Below are positions 33,986-45,790 of a stretch of 64,000 nt of DNA, one piece after another. Source of the stretch: Salminus brasiliensis (lineage: Eukaryota; Chordata; Actinopteri; Characiformes; Bryconidae). The number at the start of each line of letters is the position of its first letter. The stretch's first letter is position 1. The stretch is taken from positions 20,878,027 to 20,942,026 of the forward strand of contig NC_132893.1 in NCBI RefSeq assembly GCF_030463535.1, written 5' to 3'. The notes under the pieces are model-generated. The model was not told the DNA's origin and did no database searches. It worked only from the letters and a program-made list of their open reading frames with translations. A program made the position numbers and the translations under genes.

Positions 33986-36900
33986 GAATTGCATAAACAA
34001 CCTGGTAGTTGGTCTTCCTCGAATCTCAAATTTCAGACATCACAGCAAAGTAGAGCACAGCTCAAGTTTATGTCCTTGAAACATGGGAGAGCCTGCTAAA
34101 CTCACACCTGATTGCCATCCTCTTGACTGAGGCCCCCGGCCTTACTTACCCCTTTAAATTAGAACTACCTCGGAAGTTGGATGTCGCAACCGGGAATTAC
34201 ATCACACCTAAGATAACTGCATTCCAACATTCATATACAGTACAGTATTTCAAAACATTTCCAAAAAACAGTGAGCTCAAGACTTTTTAGTTGGTTTGGC
34301 AATACTAAAAGGCGAATCTCACCAAAATATGTCCCACATTTTATGCCTCAGATTAGGATTGTTAGCATTGTCCCAGGTTAGAACGGTTAGCGTTACCAGT
34401 TGTTAACAACGTATTATCTGGTATTTTTCGCATCTAAACATCGTGCAAACACGTCCACAGTTACAAGTTTGACAATTCTTTGTGTACGACTGATTTAATG
34501 AGACACAAATAGACAGTCAGAAATGCTGATAAACAGAACAACACCACTGCTTTTATTACTGTTGGTGTGCAGTGCGGCCATATTGGATTTGAACTCTGGG
34601 GTGGTGAGGCTTTCCCGACTTTCTGAGTAGGAAATCCAGCTTGTGGGGGCATTTCAGTTAAAATATCCAAGTTCAGTTGGAATGCAGCATAATTCTAACA
34701 CATTCATGTCAAATATATTTAATGTTGGATTATTTTGATTAATCAATAAATGTGAAAATTATGTTATGCAAATATTTGCATAATTGAGTTCTCTCTACTT
34801 TTAGAGACAATATATTATTGAATTGAATCATAATATTTAATTATTCCATATATATTTATAAAACTATAAAGGGCTTACAGCCTTTCTAGCGATGCACAGC
34901 AAGCTCCCGTAAAGTGAGCGCGAACGAAGCAAAGAATCTGACTGCAGCAGAATGGCGCCACCTGGTGGCTCAACAAAGTGTGTATGCGCATCCACTGCCA
35001 AGGCCTGTAATTTTCTAAATGCCTGCTTTGTTGTACTGTGGTAGGCTTGAAAATTGGGTCAAATAGATCCTGAGATTGTAGCCTAAAGTAGACACCTGTT
35101 CAGATACATACTGGACACTTTTTATTTTATCTACTGATTTATTAACTGACCTTTTTTCTGTATTCATTTGCAGACGTAAAAGAGATGAATGAACGCATTT
35201 ATTTCCATTAAGACTTTTGTGATGTCTTGCTGCTTCATTAAAGCAGCTCAAAAAACATATAAAAATTGTTCGGCTACCCTTACAAACGGTAATAAAAGTA
35301 TTATTAGCTGTTTACGCTGATAAAATCCCCAGAGCTGCTCTAGGAAAAGCACAAAATCTCCAACACCCACAGAACAGCTTATTCAGAACACTCTCCCCAC
35401 TCTGCGTTGTTGGGGGAAAAAAAGTGAAAATATAATGTGCCCATTTTTCATGTGTAATTAGGCAGTGAAATGTGATCTCTCACTGGAGAGAGGCCTCTTC
35501 AGGCACGCACACACACACATATACACACAAACTCATACACAGAGCTAAGCGCAATGGCTTCCAGACTTCACTTCAATCTTCTCTGTCTAGACTCTACGTT
35601 GCACCTTTTCCCTGATCCCTCCTCCCTCCTCCACCGCACACTAACCCCCCCCTCCTCCTCCCTGTGCACTCTATATACTGAATGCCCAAAGCTGGTGAGC
35701 ACTTCTAAGTAGCTAAAGCCGGGGCCTCTGGAGACATGTGACACAATCATGCAGGCCAGATGTTGTAGCGCAGCACTACACTGAATGTGTGTGAATAACT
35801 GCACACTGACAGTCTTCACATGGGCAGCAGGCACAGCAAAAGAAAGAAAACTCAGACAGAGGCGCATTGTGGTTTTGCTGAAAGCCTCCTAGGTGTAAAA
35901 GTCATCATACTGTGCAGGATTATAAGGCAAAAATGGTTCAGAATGGGTGACAAGCTCAGTTTTTAAGTCTTTTACTGTAAGTAGCCTTTACCATTACTTA
36001 TACAAGGACCCATAGTATGCTCTGTTCCTCTGAGGTCTATATCTTACATTTGTGTGGATTCCTGTACCAACAGCATTCATAGTTTAGTTGCCATGATTTC
36101 ATGATCATTACCCAATCAAATTCTCTTTATTGCCCAAAATGTAAAAGCCTGTATACTGTATTATTCATCACAAAACAATAACTTTAATACAGACTGTTTT
36201 TGACTTTGCTTTTGATCAAGGCTCATAGTGGTCTGAGCAGACTGTACTAACACGTCATGGCTGACTGACGCAAGTAATGCAACACCGTCCCCTACGTCCC
36301 ATCTACCAAATTCAAATTTATATTTCATTATATAGTTCTCGAAACTTTCCCACTGCAGGACCGTGCCACTCATGTAGATTTGCATATTATATTGCTGTCA
36401 GCTTGATATGACCCGTTTTTATGTCTACAATGAGGTCTGCACCTAATAAAGGCTATCAGCCAGTGCAGCCTGCCTCAACTCCCCTGTCCATGTTCTTACA
36501 TTACTGTAGCGGTAAAAACACTTAGTACTCAATTCCAACCGGTCCAACATGACAGTTGAATGGGAGGAAAAAAGCATGGTGTACAGCTTGGCTGTTGCTA
36601 TAGTGCCCCTTGCGGTACCTTAGAAATGCTTTGTGAACGTATGTTTCGGGCCTAAGGGTTCTGCTGTTGGTGTACTAGGTGAAAAAGTTTCAATATTTCC
36701 ATTAAAATTCTTACTTGGGAGGCACATCTATAAGTCCTCAGTGGGGTAACTACCAGTAGCGAAGTCCAGACGATCACACTAGGGCCTGTGGTCTGTGGGT
36801 GTCCCTCCCAACTATCATCATGTCACTTACCTCAGTAATTTCACACCCACAACCCACAAGCAGCTACGATAACTTTTATTTGAACTATTAGCCAACATTA

Positions 36901-37380
36901 CCAACATTACAGCACCATCCTGGTTGGAGAACTGGCAGCACAGAATAAATTAGCATGCAAGGTCAAGTCTTAGCTTGAGAAGAAGAAGCCCCAGTCTATG
37001 CAAATGTTAGCTCACTAGTTAGCAAGCAAGTTGGTGAGGTAGCTCACGTTACTGTATCAAAAAAAACATAAGGTTAGGGTCCTGGTGTTCGTTCACCAGC
37101 CACATAAGCTAGTGCAAAGGGTTAAGGTGAGGGTTAGGGAGAGGCGAGGGGAGAGCATACTTTCTTTAAAGCAACTGACTAATGCTAACAAACTTTTACC
37201 TGATGTTATTTTTTTGCTATATTAAATTATCTATCATATCATGACATCACTGTACTGTATGGCATCAACGTTTGCATATCATACTCCAATTGCAGATCTG
37301 TATAATCTGTATAATTCCACACCATGTATGTTTTACACCCTTCAGTAAACAGTGGCATTTTTATCTGTCCTGCCTTGCCT
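33986..37380. other. No gene seen
   Basis: It includes a CCACCTGGTGGC palindrome at 34957-34969, a short (CA)n near 35506-35527 and C-rich tracts around 35640. No exon or retroelement was recognised. Confidence 0.45.
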
Positions 37381-37384
37381 TGCC

Positions 37385-37760
37385 AACAGCCACACCCAAG
37401 CTTAAGGACGGCATGCCCCAATAGAGGGGTATAAAGCCCCCCAGCCTTGGGATATGGAGGAGTGGAACTGCATTCTCTGGAGTGATGGAGCACTCAATAC
37501 CTTTAGGACATGTTACAGTGGCATTCATGATCCAGAACTATTACTATCTGACCTTGCTAATGCTCTTGTGGCTGAATGCAGTCTAATCCTCACACGTTCA
37601 AACATTTAGCCTAAAAAGCAAAGCCTTCAAAGAAGGTTAGATGCTACTGCTACAGCAAAGGGGAGACACATTGGCTGTATAGACCCTTGATTTCAGGAGA
37701 AATTGGATGAGGGGGTCTACAAACTATATGGTGAACACAGAAGTGAAACCTGATGGCCTG
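37385..37760 (+). mobile_element. Family A element, partial
   Basis: It contains GGCATGCCCCAATAGAGGGG, TCTCTGGAGTGATGGAGCAC and the 3' part ACAGCAAAGGGGAGACACAT to GGTCTACAAACT. It resembles the copy about 1.1 kb downstream. Confidence 0.65.
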
Positions 37761-38369
37761 TAAGTAAGTTAGCACAGTGCGCTATGGTGAAATGACTATT
37801 CAGTATTCCTGAGAGTTAACAGAGCAAACTGTATCCTGAGTCAGCACTCTCATGAAGTTGGGAATATACCCAGATGTGTGTGTGGGGGGATAATTCTGTG
37901 TCCAGTTTCTGTGGACCCAGACATGGAACTAGATGGGGGTTGGGGAGGGGTGTCTCTCTCTTGCTCTCTCTCGCGCATGCTTTCTCGCTGTGTGCTTCTT
38001 TTATATTATATCTCTTCGTTTTCTGGCAGACCAAAAGAATGTCTGATGCAGTGGGACTGGGCCGCCGATCTCCTGCTGCTGTGCTCTGAAACGAGAGGGC
38101 GAAAAAAAAGAGGGAAAGAGGGAAAGTTCGAGACTAGACCACAGAAATGTAAACACGTCTGGAGCTAAAATAACTCGGCGTTCATTGAAAACACCCCTTT
38201 GGTGACAGCACTGAGAGCTACACCCTCGACTACGCTCGACAAAACTGCACACACTGTCCCAGGAGGGAGAGTGCGTCCAGTCTCTTTTCTGTGTGCTGCG
38301 TCCCAGTTTCAAACTGGACTGTTAAACAGTTTCCAATCTGAAAACTGGGAGACCTGAATGGGAGCGACA

Positions 38370-38750
38370 CTATATATCCCAAAGTATCCAGACACTCCAT
38401 TAAATGAACTCAGTGAACTCAGCGACTTACCTGTCTTGCTGACACATGCATTTGCAATTGAGCTCACCCACCTTTTATAATCTGCATAGAGAAGCATTGC
38501 CAGTAGAGTGGGATGCTCTGGAGCCATGCCCCAGTAGAGAAGTGTGGAGCCCCCAGCATTGAGCTGTGGAACAGTGGAACTGTGTTCTCTGGAGTGATGG
38601 AGCGCTGAATACTTCTGGGACGAGCCTTCCCAAGGTTAGAGGTCTTAACAACAGCAAAGGGGAGACAAACCCCTAGGAAGAGGCCTTGATTTTAGAAGAA
38701 ACCTTGGACGAGCAGGTCTACAAACTACATGGTGAACGCAGAAGTGAAAT
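38370..38750 (+). mobile_element. Family A element, partial, rearranged
   Basis: The 5' end CACTATATATCCCAAAGTAT is followed by the body from 38.48 kb (GTGTTCTCTGGAGTGATGGA) and a 3' part through GAGCAGGTCTACAAACTACA. Internal sequence between about 38420 and 38480 is diverged. Confidence 0.65.
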
Positions 38751-39093
38751 CTGATGGTGTGTGTGGTTAATAAAAGTGTGGATACCTTCTTTCTGAAATG
38801 TAGCTTTGCCTTTGCAAACGTCTCAGCATAGCCAAAGGCTTCAGTAGCCCCAGATTCCCTCAGAGAGCTGGAGACAGTCTGAGCCATTAGACAGATTGTG
38901 CCTGTGAGGAGGCAATTAAACTCAATTACCTCAAAATTAAGCTCAATTTGTTCAGTCTTGAAACACACTGGAGAAAGAACAGCTCACATAATGCCCACAA
39001 AAGCGTCTGCAGCCTGCATTCATACATCCAGGACTGGAGTGACATCAAATCCAAACTCTCTCTTACTCCCTCTCCCTCTCCCTCTCTTTCTCT

Positions 39094-39099
<6 letters not shown>

Positions 39100-39162
<63 letters not shown>
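39100..39162. repeat. (CT)n microsatellite at the candidate erg promoter
   Basis: About 63 bp of near-perfect CT units, with CT-rich DNA before it from 39060. Its antisense and sense frames give spurious serine/leucine or arginine/glutamate ORFs. Confidence 0.95.
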
Positions 39163-39170
<8 letters not shown>

Positions 39171-39179
39171 ACTCCCAGA

Positions 39180-39760
39180 ACAATTTTGTCAAACTTTGCT
39201 GGCGCTCTCAGCTCAACACGCTTCTGACGCCCTTCTTCTAATCTCACAGGCTTTAGCATTAATGTCTTTGGGCTGGTTTGGATCCTTCTTCTCACGCCGG
39301 AGCCGCTGCAGAGCTCGTCTTCTCCTCTCTCCTGACCGTAAGTAGCAGCCTGTCAGCTCCGTGTCTGTGTACGAGCTCCTCTCTGAGGATGCTAACCGAT
39401 GTCTTATCTCCCGTTCGGTCGGACCCATGGGGGGGTCGCGGGTGCGGGTGGGGGTGGCGCCGAGGTCTCGCTCACTTTCTCTCCAGGGGGAGATGCTGCA
39501 GACTGTCAGCAGACGCCGCCAGAACTGCTCGTTTGGAGCACAGTGGGCTGATTTTGAGGCTAAAATGAATGAAGTGAATGAGGAGTTTTCTTTCTTGGAA
39601 GTTTGTCTCGGGTTGTGCTGAAGGCAGACGCGGCGGTGGTACGACCCGCAGAGTCTCACAAACAACACGAGGGGAGAAAACCTCCAAAACAACTGCTCTG
39701 AGGGAGCGAAGGAAAACAGCAGGGGCGCACAAACCGCCTCCGATTACTTCTTCTTAAAAA
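39180..39760 (+). promoter_or_regulatory. Candidate CpG-rich promoter and noncoding first exon, possibly erg
   Basis: This is one of the few CpG-dense stretches between ets2 and the erg coding exon (for example GTCGCGGGTGCGGG and GGCGCCGAG). A consensus plus-strand donor, GACC followed by GTAAGT, sits at 39338, and a (CT)n tract lies immediately 5' at 39100-39162. Its position upstream of erg on the same strand suggests an erg first exon ending at 39337. No transcript evidence is available. It could instead be an orphan CpG island or an unrelated noncoding RNA promoter. Confidence 0.4.
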
Positions 39761-40104
39761 TCTCTCTCTCTCTTTTTTATTATTATTATTTTTTTTTTAA
39801 TCTTCAGGTGTGTACAGTATAGACCAAGAAGTCACCTCCGAGCTCACGTTTTTAAAAATGTGGCTGTTTTTGTGCCGAAACTGTTGCTAACACTAAGAGG
39901 CTTAACCTGACACGGCGGCTGCGTCTTAAACCGCAGGATAACATAGGCTACTAGATAGTTCTCTAGTAGAAAAGCCAGCTAGTGGACAACTAGTGACAAC
40001 AAGTGAGCTTTTGGTGCACTATATAGGGAGTGAGGGGTCATTTGAGCTTTTGACTTAAAAAAGCCTTAAAAAATGGCCTGTAGTGCAGTTGCAGTTGTAT
40101 GTAC

Positions 40105-40405
40105 TGATGTGCCATAACATTAAAACCACCTGCCTACTATTGTATGGGTCTCCCTCGTGCTCCCAAAACTGCTCTGACTCTTCGGGGCATGAACCTTACA
40201 AGACCTGTAGTATTCGGCACTAAGACGTTAGCAGTAGGTCCTTTAAATCCTGGAAATTGTGAGGTGGGGCCTTGGGTGTCCATGACCCTGTCGCTGGTTC
40301 ACTGGCTGTCCTTGTTTGGTAGGTATTGACCTCTGCATACAGGGAACACACCACAAAACCTGCCGTTTTGGAGAGTGTAAAAGCCATTAGTTCATGACCT
40401 GTAAA
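40105..40405 (+). repeat. Interspersed repeat family B, copy 2
   Basis: It starts GTGCCATAACATTAAAACCA and contains GTGAGGTGGGGCCTTGGG. It then runs GGTAGGTATTGACCTCTGCA to ACACCACAAAACCTGCCG. Confidence 0.75.
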
Positions 40406-40874
40406 GTTCACTAGACAGAAAGTAAGGGGTCATTTGAGATGTAGCCTGACTGGCTGACTTGACTGAGGCTGAATTTCCTGATGGACGTATAGTGTAATGT
40501 GTGTAAAAGACATTTTATCAGTGGTAAGGAGCCGCTTGGTGTCTTTATTATGCTGGCCCGTGACTATGTGTGATACAGTATGGTTCATGACATTGAGGTA
40601 TTTGGGTTGCTATATAATCTCAGCCAATCCAAGCTGTTCACTCTCTCTTTAAGTAGGCTATGTTATAGATATTATATTAGATCATTTTGGTCATATCATT
40701 TATGATATGCAATAGTACATATTATTAAGCATCCCAATATGAGTAAAAGTACTATATTAAGTAGGCAGTAATTGATCTGATACTGAGAAAATGTAAAAAA
40801 AAAAAAAAAAACTTTATTTTTTGAGAACTGTTACAATATAATATAATATAATATAAAACAATTTTCATATACAT

Positions 40875-41225
40875 AGCCATAACATTAAAACCACCTGCCT
40901 AATTTTGTGTAGGTCTCTACACCTCTGAAGGTGTCCTGTGGTATCTGGCACCAAAATGTTAGCAGCAGATCCTTTAAGTCCTGTAAGTTGAGAGATGGGG
41001 CCCTCAGTGGCACCCATGGCCCTGGCCATGAGCCTTGGGCACCCATGACCCTGTTGGTGGTTCACTGTTTATCCTTTTCTTGGAACACGTTTGGTAGATA
41101 CTGACCACTGCATACCAGAAAAACCCACAAGACCTGCCTGATTTTTTGGAGATGCTCTGACCCAGTCGTCTAGTCATCACAATGTGGCCCTTGCTTAGAC
41201 CCTTTTGCTTGCCCAACACATCATG
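40875..41225 (+). repeat. Interspersed repeat family B, copy 3
   Basis: Same order as copy 2: GCCATAACATTAAAACCACC, TCCTTTAAGTCCTGTAAGTT, GATACTGACCACTGCATACC. It lies 770 bp from copy 2 in the same orientation. An A-rich spacer lies at 40796-40812, with (ATAAT)n near 40840. Confidence 0.75.
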
Positions 41226-42430
41226 GAGTGGGGAGTAAGCAGTATGTTTAGAAATGTGAACGTTTCAATGTTTACATACTACAACAAACCCTTTTATTTA
41301 AAAAATGAGGAAGATTACATGATATGGGCCCTTTAACCCCTTAACACTCCAGTGCTTATTACACACTAAGGCCTATTATTTAGTAACTACAGGGACGTCT
41401 GTGCAAACTGGTGGTAATTGAAGTGTGTAATAAACTTTTGGCCCACTGGCGGGCCATTGGCATTTAAAGAAGTTAAAGGTTATTAATTTTAAAGACAAAA
41501 ACCTTTCATCAGCTCAGGATTTCAGTATCGATAATGGATAAGATAAAGTGGTTTCATACATACCTCATACATACCATTTCGTCTCTAGATAAATGTGCTG
41601 CTGTCGCTGTGCTGTCATGTTGACTGATGTACTGGAGAGTTTCTCCTCAGCATCTGGTGTCTGTGTGTCCTTCAGAAACTGGCTACTGTCTCGAACACTG
41701 ATCTGGGAGCAGATCGAGAGCCGCACTGAAGGAGCTGGTACCGGATCAGCAAATCTGAAAGCAGAGCCAATTCTCCTGCTCTCTTTCCTTCTCGTTTCAC
41801 GACTTTTCGATTAGCTCTTGGCCCAACAGTTATCTCAGATCTGGCCGAGCTAAAGAAGGGAGGATAATGAAAAAATATTTTGTCCATTTCCCTTCCACAT
41901 TTTCTCTCTTTTGAGATATCAATAATTCTGTCACACATGGCTTCTTCCCTCCATAATCTGCATGTTTTTTGCACTGCGTCATTTAGAAAATAGCCAGCCA
42001 AAGAAATCTGGTTCTGGGCTAATTGAGGTGATGACATTCTCAGAAGTTCTCAGAAGTTTTTTTATGTTGTTTTGTGACTAAATGAGTTGACCCAATGCTC
42101 AAGGAAACGGGGCCAGCTTTATACAAATGTCACAGAAAAGCTGAGGGATTGTGCAACTCCAGCTGATTAGATCCTTGATTTTATGCAGCAGTGTATCAGG
42201 GTCTCCAGGGCTCAAGTATATTCAAGTTCCCTGGAGAAACTGGATTGGCTGATCCAGGATCAGCTCAAAAATTGCACTTTTATGGAAACATTTTTAGTTT
42301 TAACACTTCAGAGCAGTGTGAAGATACTTTGTGTTACAGAGCTCACACATACACTCGTCATGGAACCCCAATGTCACTGATCAAACGAGATTGACTGCTA
42401 CATCGTCATGCTGTTAAGAAAGAAACCCCT
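41226..42430. other. No supported gene
   Basis: Unique-looking DNA. The 41.59-41.83 kb part is GC-richer and repeat-free. It could be a regulatory element or an orphan open frame; nothing decisive is visible. Confidence 0.4.
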
Positions 42431-42439
42431 GCTCCAGGC

Positions 42440-43000
42440 TTCAGCCTTGACTAAAATGTAGCTACTGACCACATGGACAAAGGAAGGGCCTGAAGGATAG
42501 TTTTGTGGTTAGATGAGATGACAACTGAGTTGTTTGGGCACAGTGAGTGACCAGAAGTATGTTGGCAAGGACCAGTAAGGGTGAGGCATTCAACCCAAAG
42601 AACACTCTACCACCTGTTAAACATGGTGGTGGTAGCATCGGGTTATGGGGCTGTTTTGCTGCCAGGGCAACTGATACACTGCACAAAGTGGATGAAATAG
42701 TGAAGAAAGAGGACTACCTCAGAATAGACAGTTGGGTGTTTTAACAGAACTGTGACCCCAAACACAAATGAAAGGTGGTTAGGCAACGAAAAGACAGGTT
42801 AACTTTAAGCTAAGGTAATGACCTCAATGGCATCATATGTGGACTGTGGTTAACAGTTGGGTTTGTGCCAGGAAACCCACATGTTTAATTAAACTCTACC
42901 AATTCTGCCAAGACAAGTGGTCAAATATCTAACCAGAATTCTGTCAGAAGCTTGCTGATGGCTACCAAAAGTGTCTGGTCAAGGTACAACTTGCTAGTGG
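42440..43000 (+). mobile_element. Tc1-like (Sleeping-Beauty-type wording) transposase relic
   Basis: The plus-strand reading at 42.62-42.67 kb gives VKHGGGSIGLWGCFAARA, the HGGGS...GCF motif of Tc1 transposases. A later stretch near 42.94-43.00 kb reads like the FCQKLADGYQKCLVKVQLAS C-terminal region. The DD34E part between is decayed and frameshifted. Confidence 0.7.
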
Positions 43001-43976
43001 ACATTTAAAGTTTGACATATTTCAGATGCACCAAATTCTTGTTTTTTTTTTCAGTAAAGATGTATGTTGTTACTGATTCTGCCCCAGAACAATACAGGTT
43101 CATATAAAAAAAAAAAATACATTTCATTAGTTATAATAGATGAGACACAAAATTGCTGAACTTAAATAAATGTTTATTTAGAACTAATACACTGTTATTC
43201 TCAGCACTGTTTGCTCCAATTAAATTAGTGTGCACTCTGCAGTAAATTAATGTCCACAGGTAATAAAAATAACTTTTAGTTTTAGTGCACTTAAAAACAG
43301 CATTTACAAGGAGCATTTACAGCATCTCTTAGCTGCTGAGAGAGAACAAACAATCGTAAATGTATAGTAATAAATAAATAAATAAATAAACAAACAAATG
43401 ACATTAGTGCACACATTAGCACCTAGGTAGACTGACGGGGTTGCCTCCAGCTGTGCTTGTAGGCATGCTTTGATTACTGTCTTTCTTAGCACAGGCATCG
43501 TCAGATGTGCCGATTATCTCAAAATGGCACTAATCAACCCGATTAATCAGTTGACCACCAATAAATTATGTCATGAGACACGTTTCTGAGTATTTTGTCT
43601 GTTACTTTAACTATTCCTTTGTGCACACTGTTCCTGTGTGCTTTATTCACCCGTGTGTATTGGCGTTACCAGGGTATTTATCATTAACAGAAACTAAAAT
43701 AATAAAAAAAAAACTGAAACTGAAAACAAATAAAAAAGAACCTTTTAGAAGCATAACAGTCCTGCTGAGATCTAGTCACTGTTTCTGGGAAAGTTCTGAA
43801 ATATGCCAAGCTGCTCTGGAGAGAAAATATTAACACACCTTTTAAAGTGTATCTTACTAGTTTGCCGCTGTTTTAATAGAAATATTTATTATCAACCAAT
43901 ATTTCGTTTAACAGCAGAAGGTCACGAGTCTCCTGAGTTAGCAGCCCAGAGCTGGAAGATGGAAACTGTCTGCCTT
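43001..43976. other. No gene seen
   Basis: A/T-rich DNA with a short (AAAT)n at 43371-43392. No exon signals. Confidence 0.5.
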
Positions 43977-44705
43977 GCATTGTGTGTGACTATGTCTTGT
44001 ATAATGTGTGACAGTGTCTTGTGTTGTGTGTGACCGTGCCTTGTGTTGTGTGTGACTGTGCCTTGTATAATGTGTGACTGTGCCTTGTATTGTGTGTGAC
44101 TGTGCCTTGTGTTGTGTGTGACTGTGCCTTGTGTTGTGTGACTATGTCTTGTATAATGTGTGACTGTGCCTTGTATTGTGTGTGACTGTGCCTTGTGTTG
44201 TGTGTGACTGTGCCTTGTGTTGTGTGTGACTGTCTTGTATAATGTGTGACTGTGCCTTGTATAATGTGTGACTGTGCCTTGTAAAATGTGTGACTGTGCC
44301 TTGTGTTGTGTGACTGTGCCTTGTGTTGTGTGTGACTGTGCCTTGTGTAATGTGTGACTGTGCCTTGTGTTATGTGTGACTGTGTCTTATGTGTGACTGT
44401 GCCTTGTATCGTGTGTGACTGTGCCTTGTGTTGTGTGTGACTGTGCCTTGAATCGTGTATGACTGTGCTTTTTGTAGTGTGACACTGTGCCCTGTATTAT
44501 GAATTAATGACTGTGCTGTGTGTTATGTATGACTGTGCCTTGTATTGTGTGTGACTCAGCTCTTTATTATGTATTAATGAATGTGCTTTGTATTGTGCAT
44601 GACTGTGCTTTGTATTATGCATCAATGACTGTGCCTTGTGTTATGTATGACTGTGCCTTGTGTTGTGTATGCCCGTGCCCTGTGTTGTATGTGGCTGTGT
44701 GTGTC
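43977..44705 (+). repeat. Minisatellite, ~22-bp unit
   Basis: About 30 copies of a unit near GACTGTGCCTTGTGTTGTGT plus GT, with variants carrying TATAAT in place of the TGTTGT and several units shortened by two or more bases. Units become more diverged after 44.46 kb. Open frames here reflect the repeat. Confidence 0.9.
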
Positions 44706-45650
44706 TCTTTGGTCAGTGTCAGTCCCGTCGCGCTGAACACACCCTGACACATTAGAATGCTAACAGCTACCGTATAAAACCCAGGAATGGCGCTGGAGCC
44801 ATCCAGAGTGGCCATAAAGCCTGAAGCAGGGGATAGGAATGAAGTGGTGAACCCCACACTTGGCATGCGCACACAGCAGCCCTGCTGCGTAATTGAAACC
44901 GGCTGTGTGTGAGTGTGTGTGTGTGTGCGCGCGTACAAGTGTTCTCGCAGATGCGAAGGGTGCGAGCGTAGAATTTTACGTGAGCATCCACGCGCGCACC
45001 CTTTGCATCTGTGAGAGCCCTTGCATGCTCAGGTTAGTTTGTCCTTAAGTGTTTTTGTAGCCGACTTGTAAAGCGCCCATATCTTACAGATGTTGTTTTT
45101 CTTCACACTGAGGTCCATTTGTGACATATGTGTGGGTTTACGGACCAAAATAACCTCCCTGATTCATTTTACATGGCCTTTTTTTAATCTCTTTTCCCCC
45201 TTATCTTTCTTTAGCAGACTGTCATTTTTCTTTCCGCAACCATTTTCACAGATATTCTGGATGTAGCCTTTGGTTAAAACAAGAGATTTGTCCAACAAGG
45301 ACCATTTCGTGCCGATAAATGACGCTTCTGCTGTTCCAAAATTGGCTAGTGTGCCCCCAAGAGGTTGAAAATGATAAAACACAGGGATTTATCGCTCTAT
45401 TAAACAGTGGTGGGCAGCGGCCTTTTCACTGGTCACTGTGGCAACATACGAAGAACAAAAACCTCTGATTAACTTTTTTTTGTACCTGGCTCACCCCTCA
45501 CTAAGCCCCACTTCTGCACTCCCATTATTGGATCCCCTAAAGTGAATATTTGAAATGTGCTCAGAGGGCGGGAGACCAGCAGGTGAGGAGGGTGGATGTG
45601 TTCTTGAAGACTGATGTATCTGAATGACGTCTCTTCTGAGCAGGGGGAAG
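44706..45650. other. No gene seen
   Basis: A (TG)n/(CG-rich) stretch lies at about 44905-44940. The inverted pair AGATGCGAAGGGTGCGAGCG (44950) and CGCACCCTTTGCATCTG (44995) forms a potential hairpin. Otherwise unique. Confidence 0.45.
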
Positions 45651-45654
45651 AGCC

Positions 45655-45790
45655 TATTCTTATAAAACCCCCTAGCTCTGGAATAACCTTTCAGTAAATG
45701 CTTGGGACTCAGACACAGTCTCAGTCTTTAAATCTAGGCTGAAAACTCATCTGTTTAGTTTAGCTTTTGGTAATTAATGTGTAGGTCCAG
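45655..45790 (+). mobile_element. L2/CR1-like LINE fragment (ORF2 C-terminus)
   Basis: The plus-strand reading gives NNLSVNAWDSDTVSVFKSRL followed by KTHLFSLAFG. This is the conserved C-terminal FKSRLKTHLFSLAF end of fish L2-type LINE reverse transcriptase proteins. Upstream parts are missing. Confidence 0.7.

Noticed and set aside
39213-39692. 159-codon minus-strand frame across the CpG-rich segment
   Set aside because: High GC lengthens frames by chance. The composition is Arg/Ser-rich with no family match, and it is antisense to the candidate exon.
43977-44705. Protein-coding repeat (cysteine/valine-rich frames)
   Set aside because: The frames follow the 22-bp unit, which is not a multiple of three, so no constant reading frame exists.
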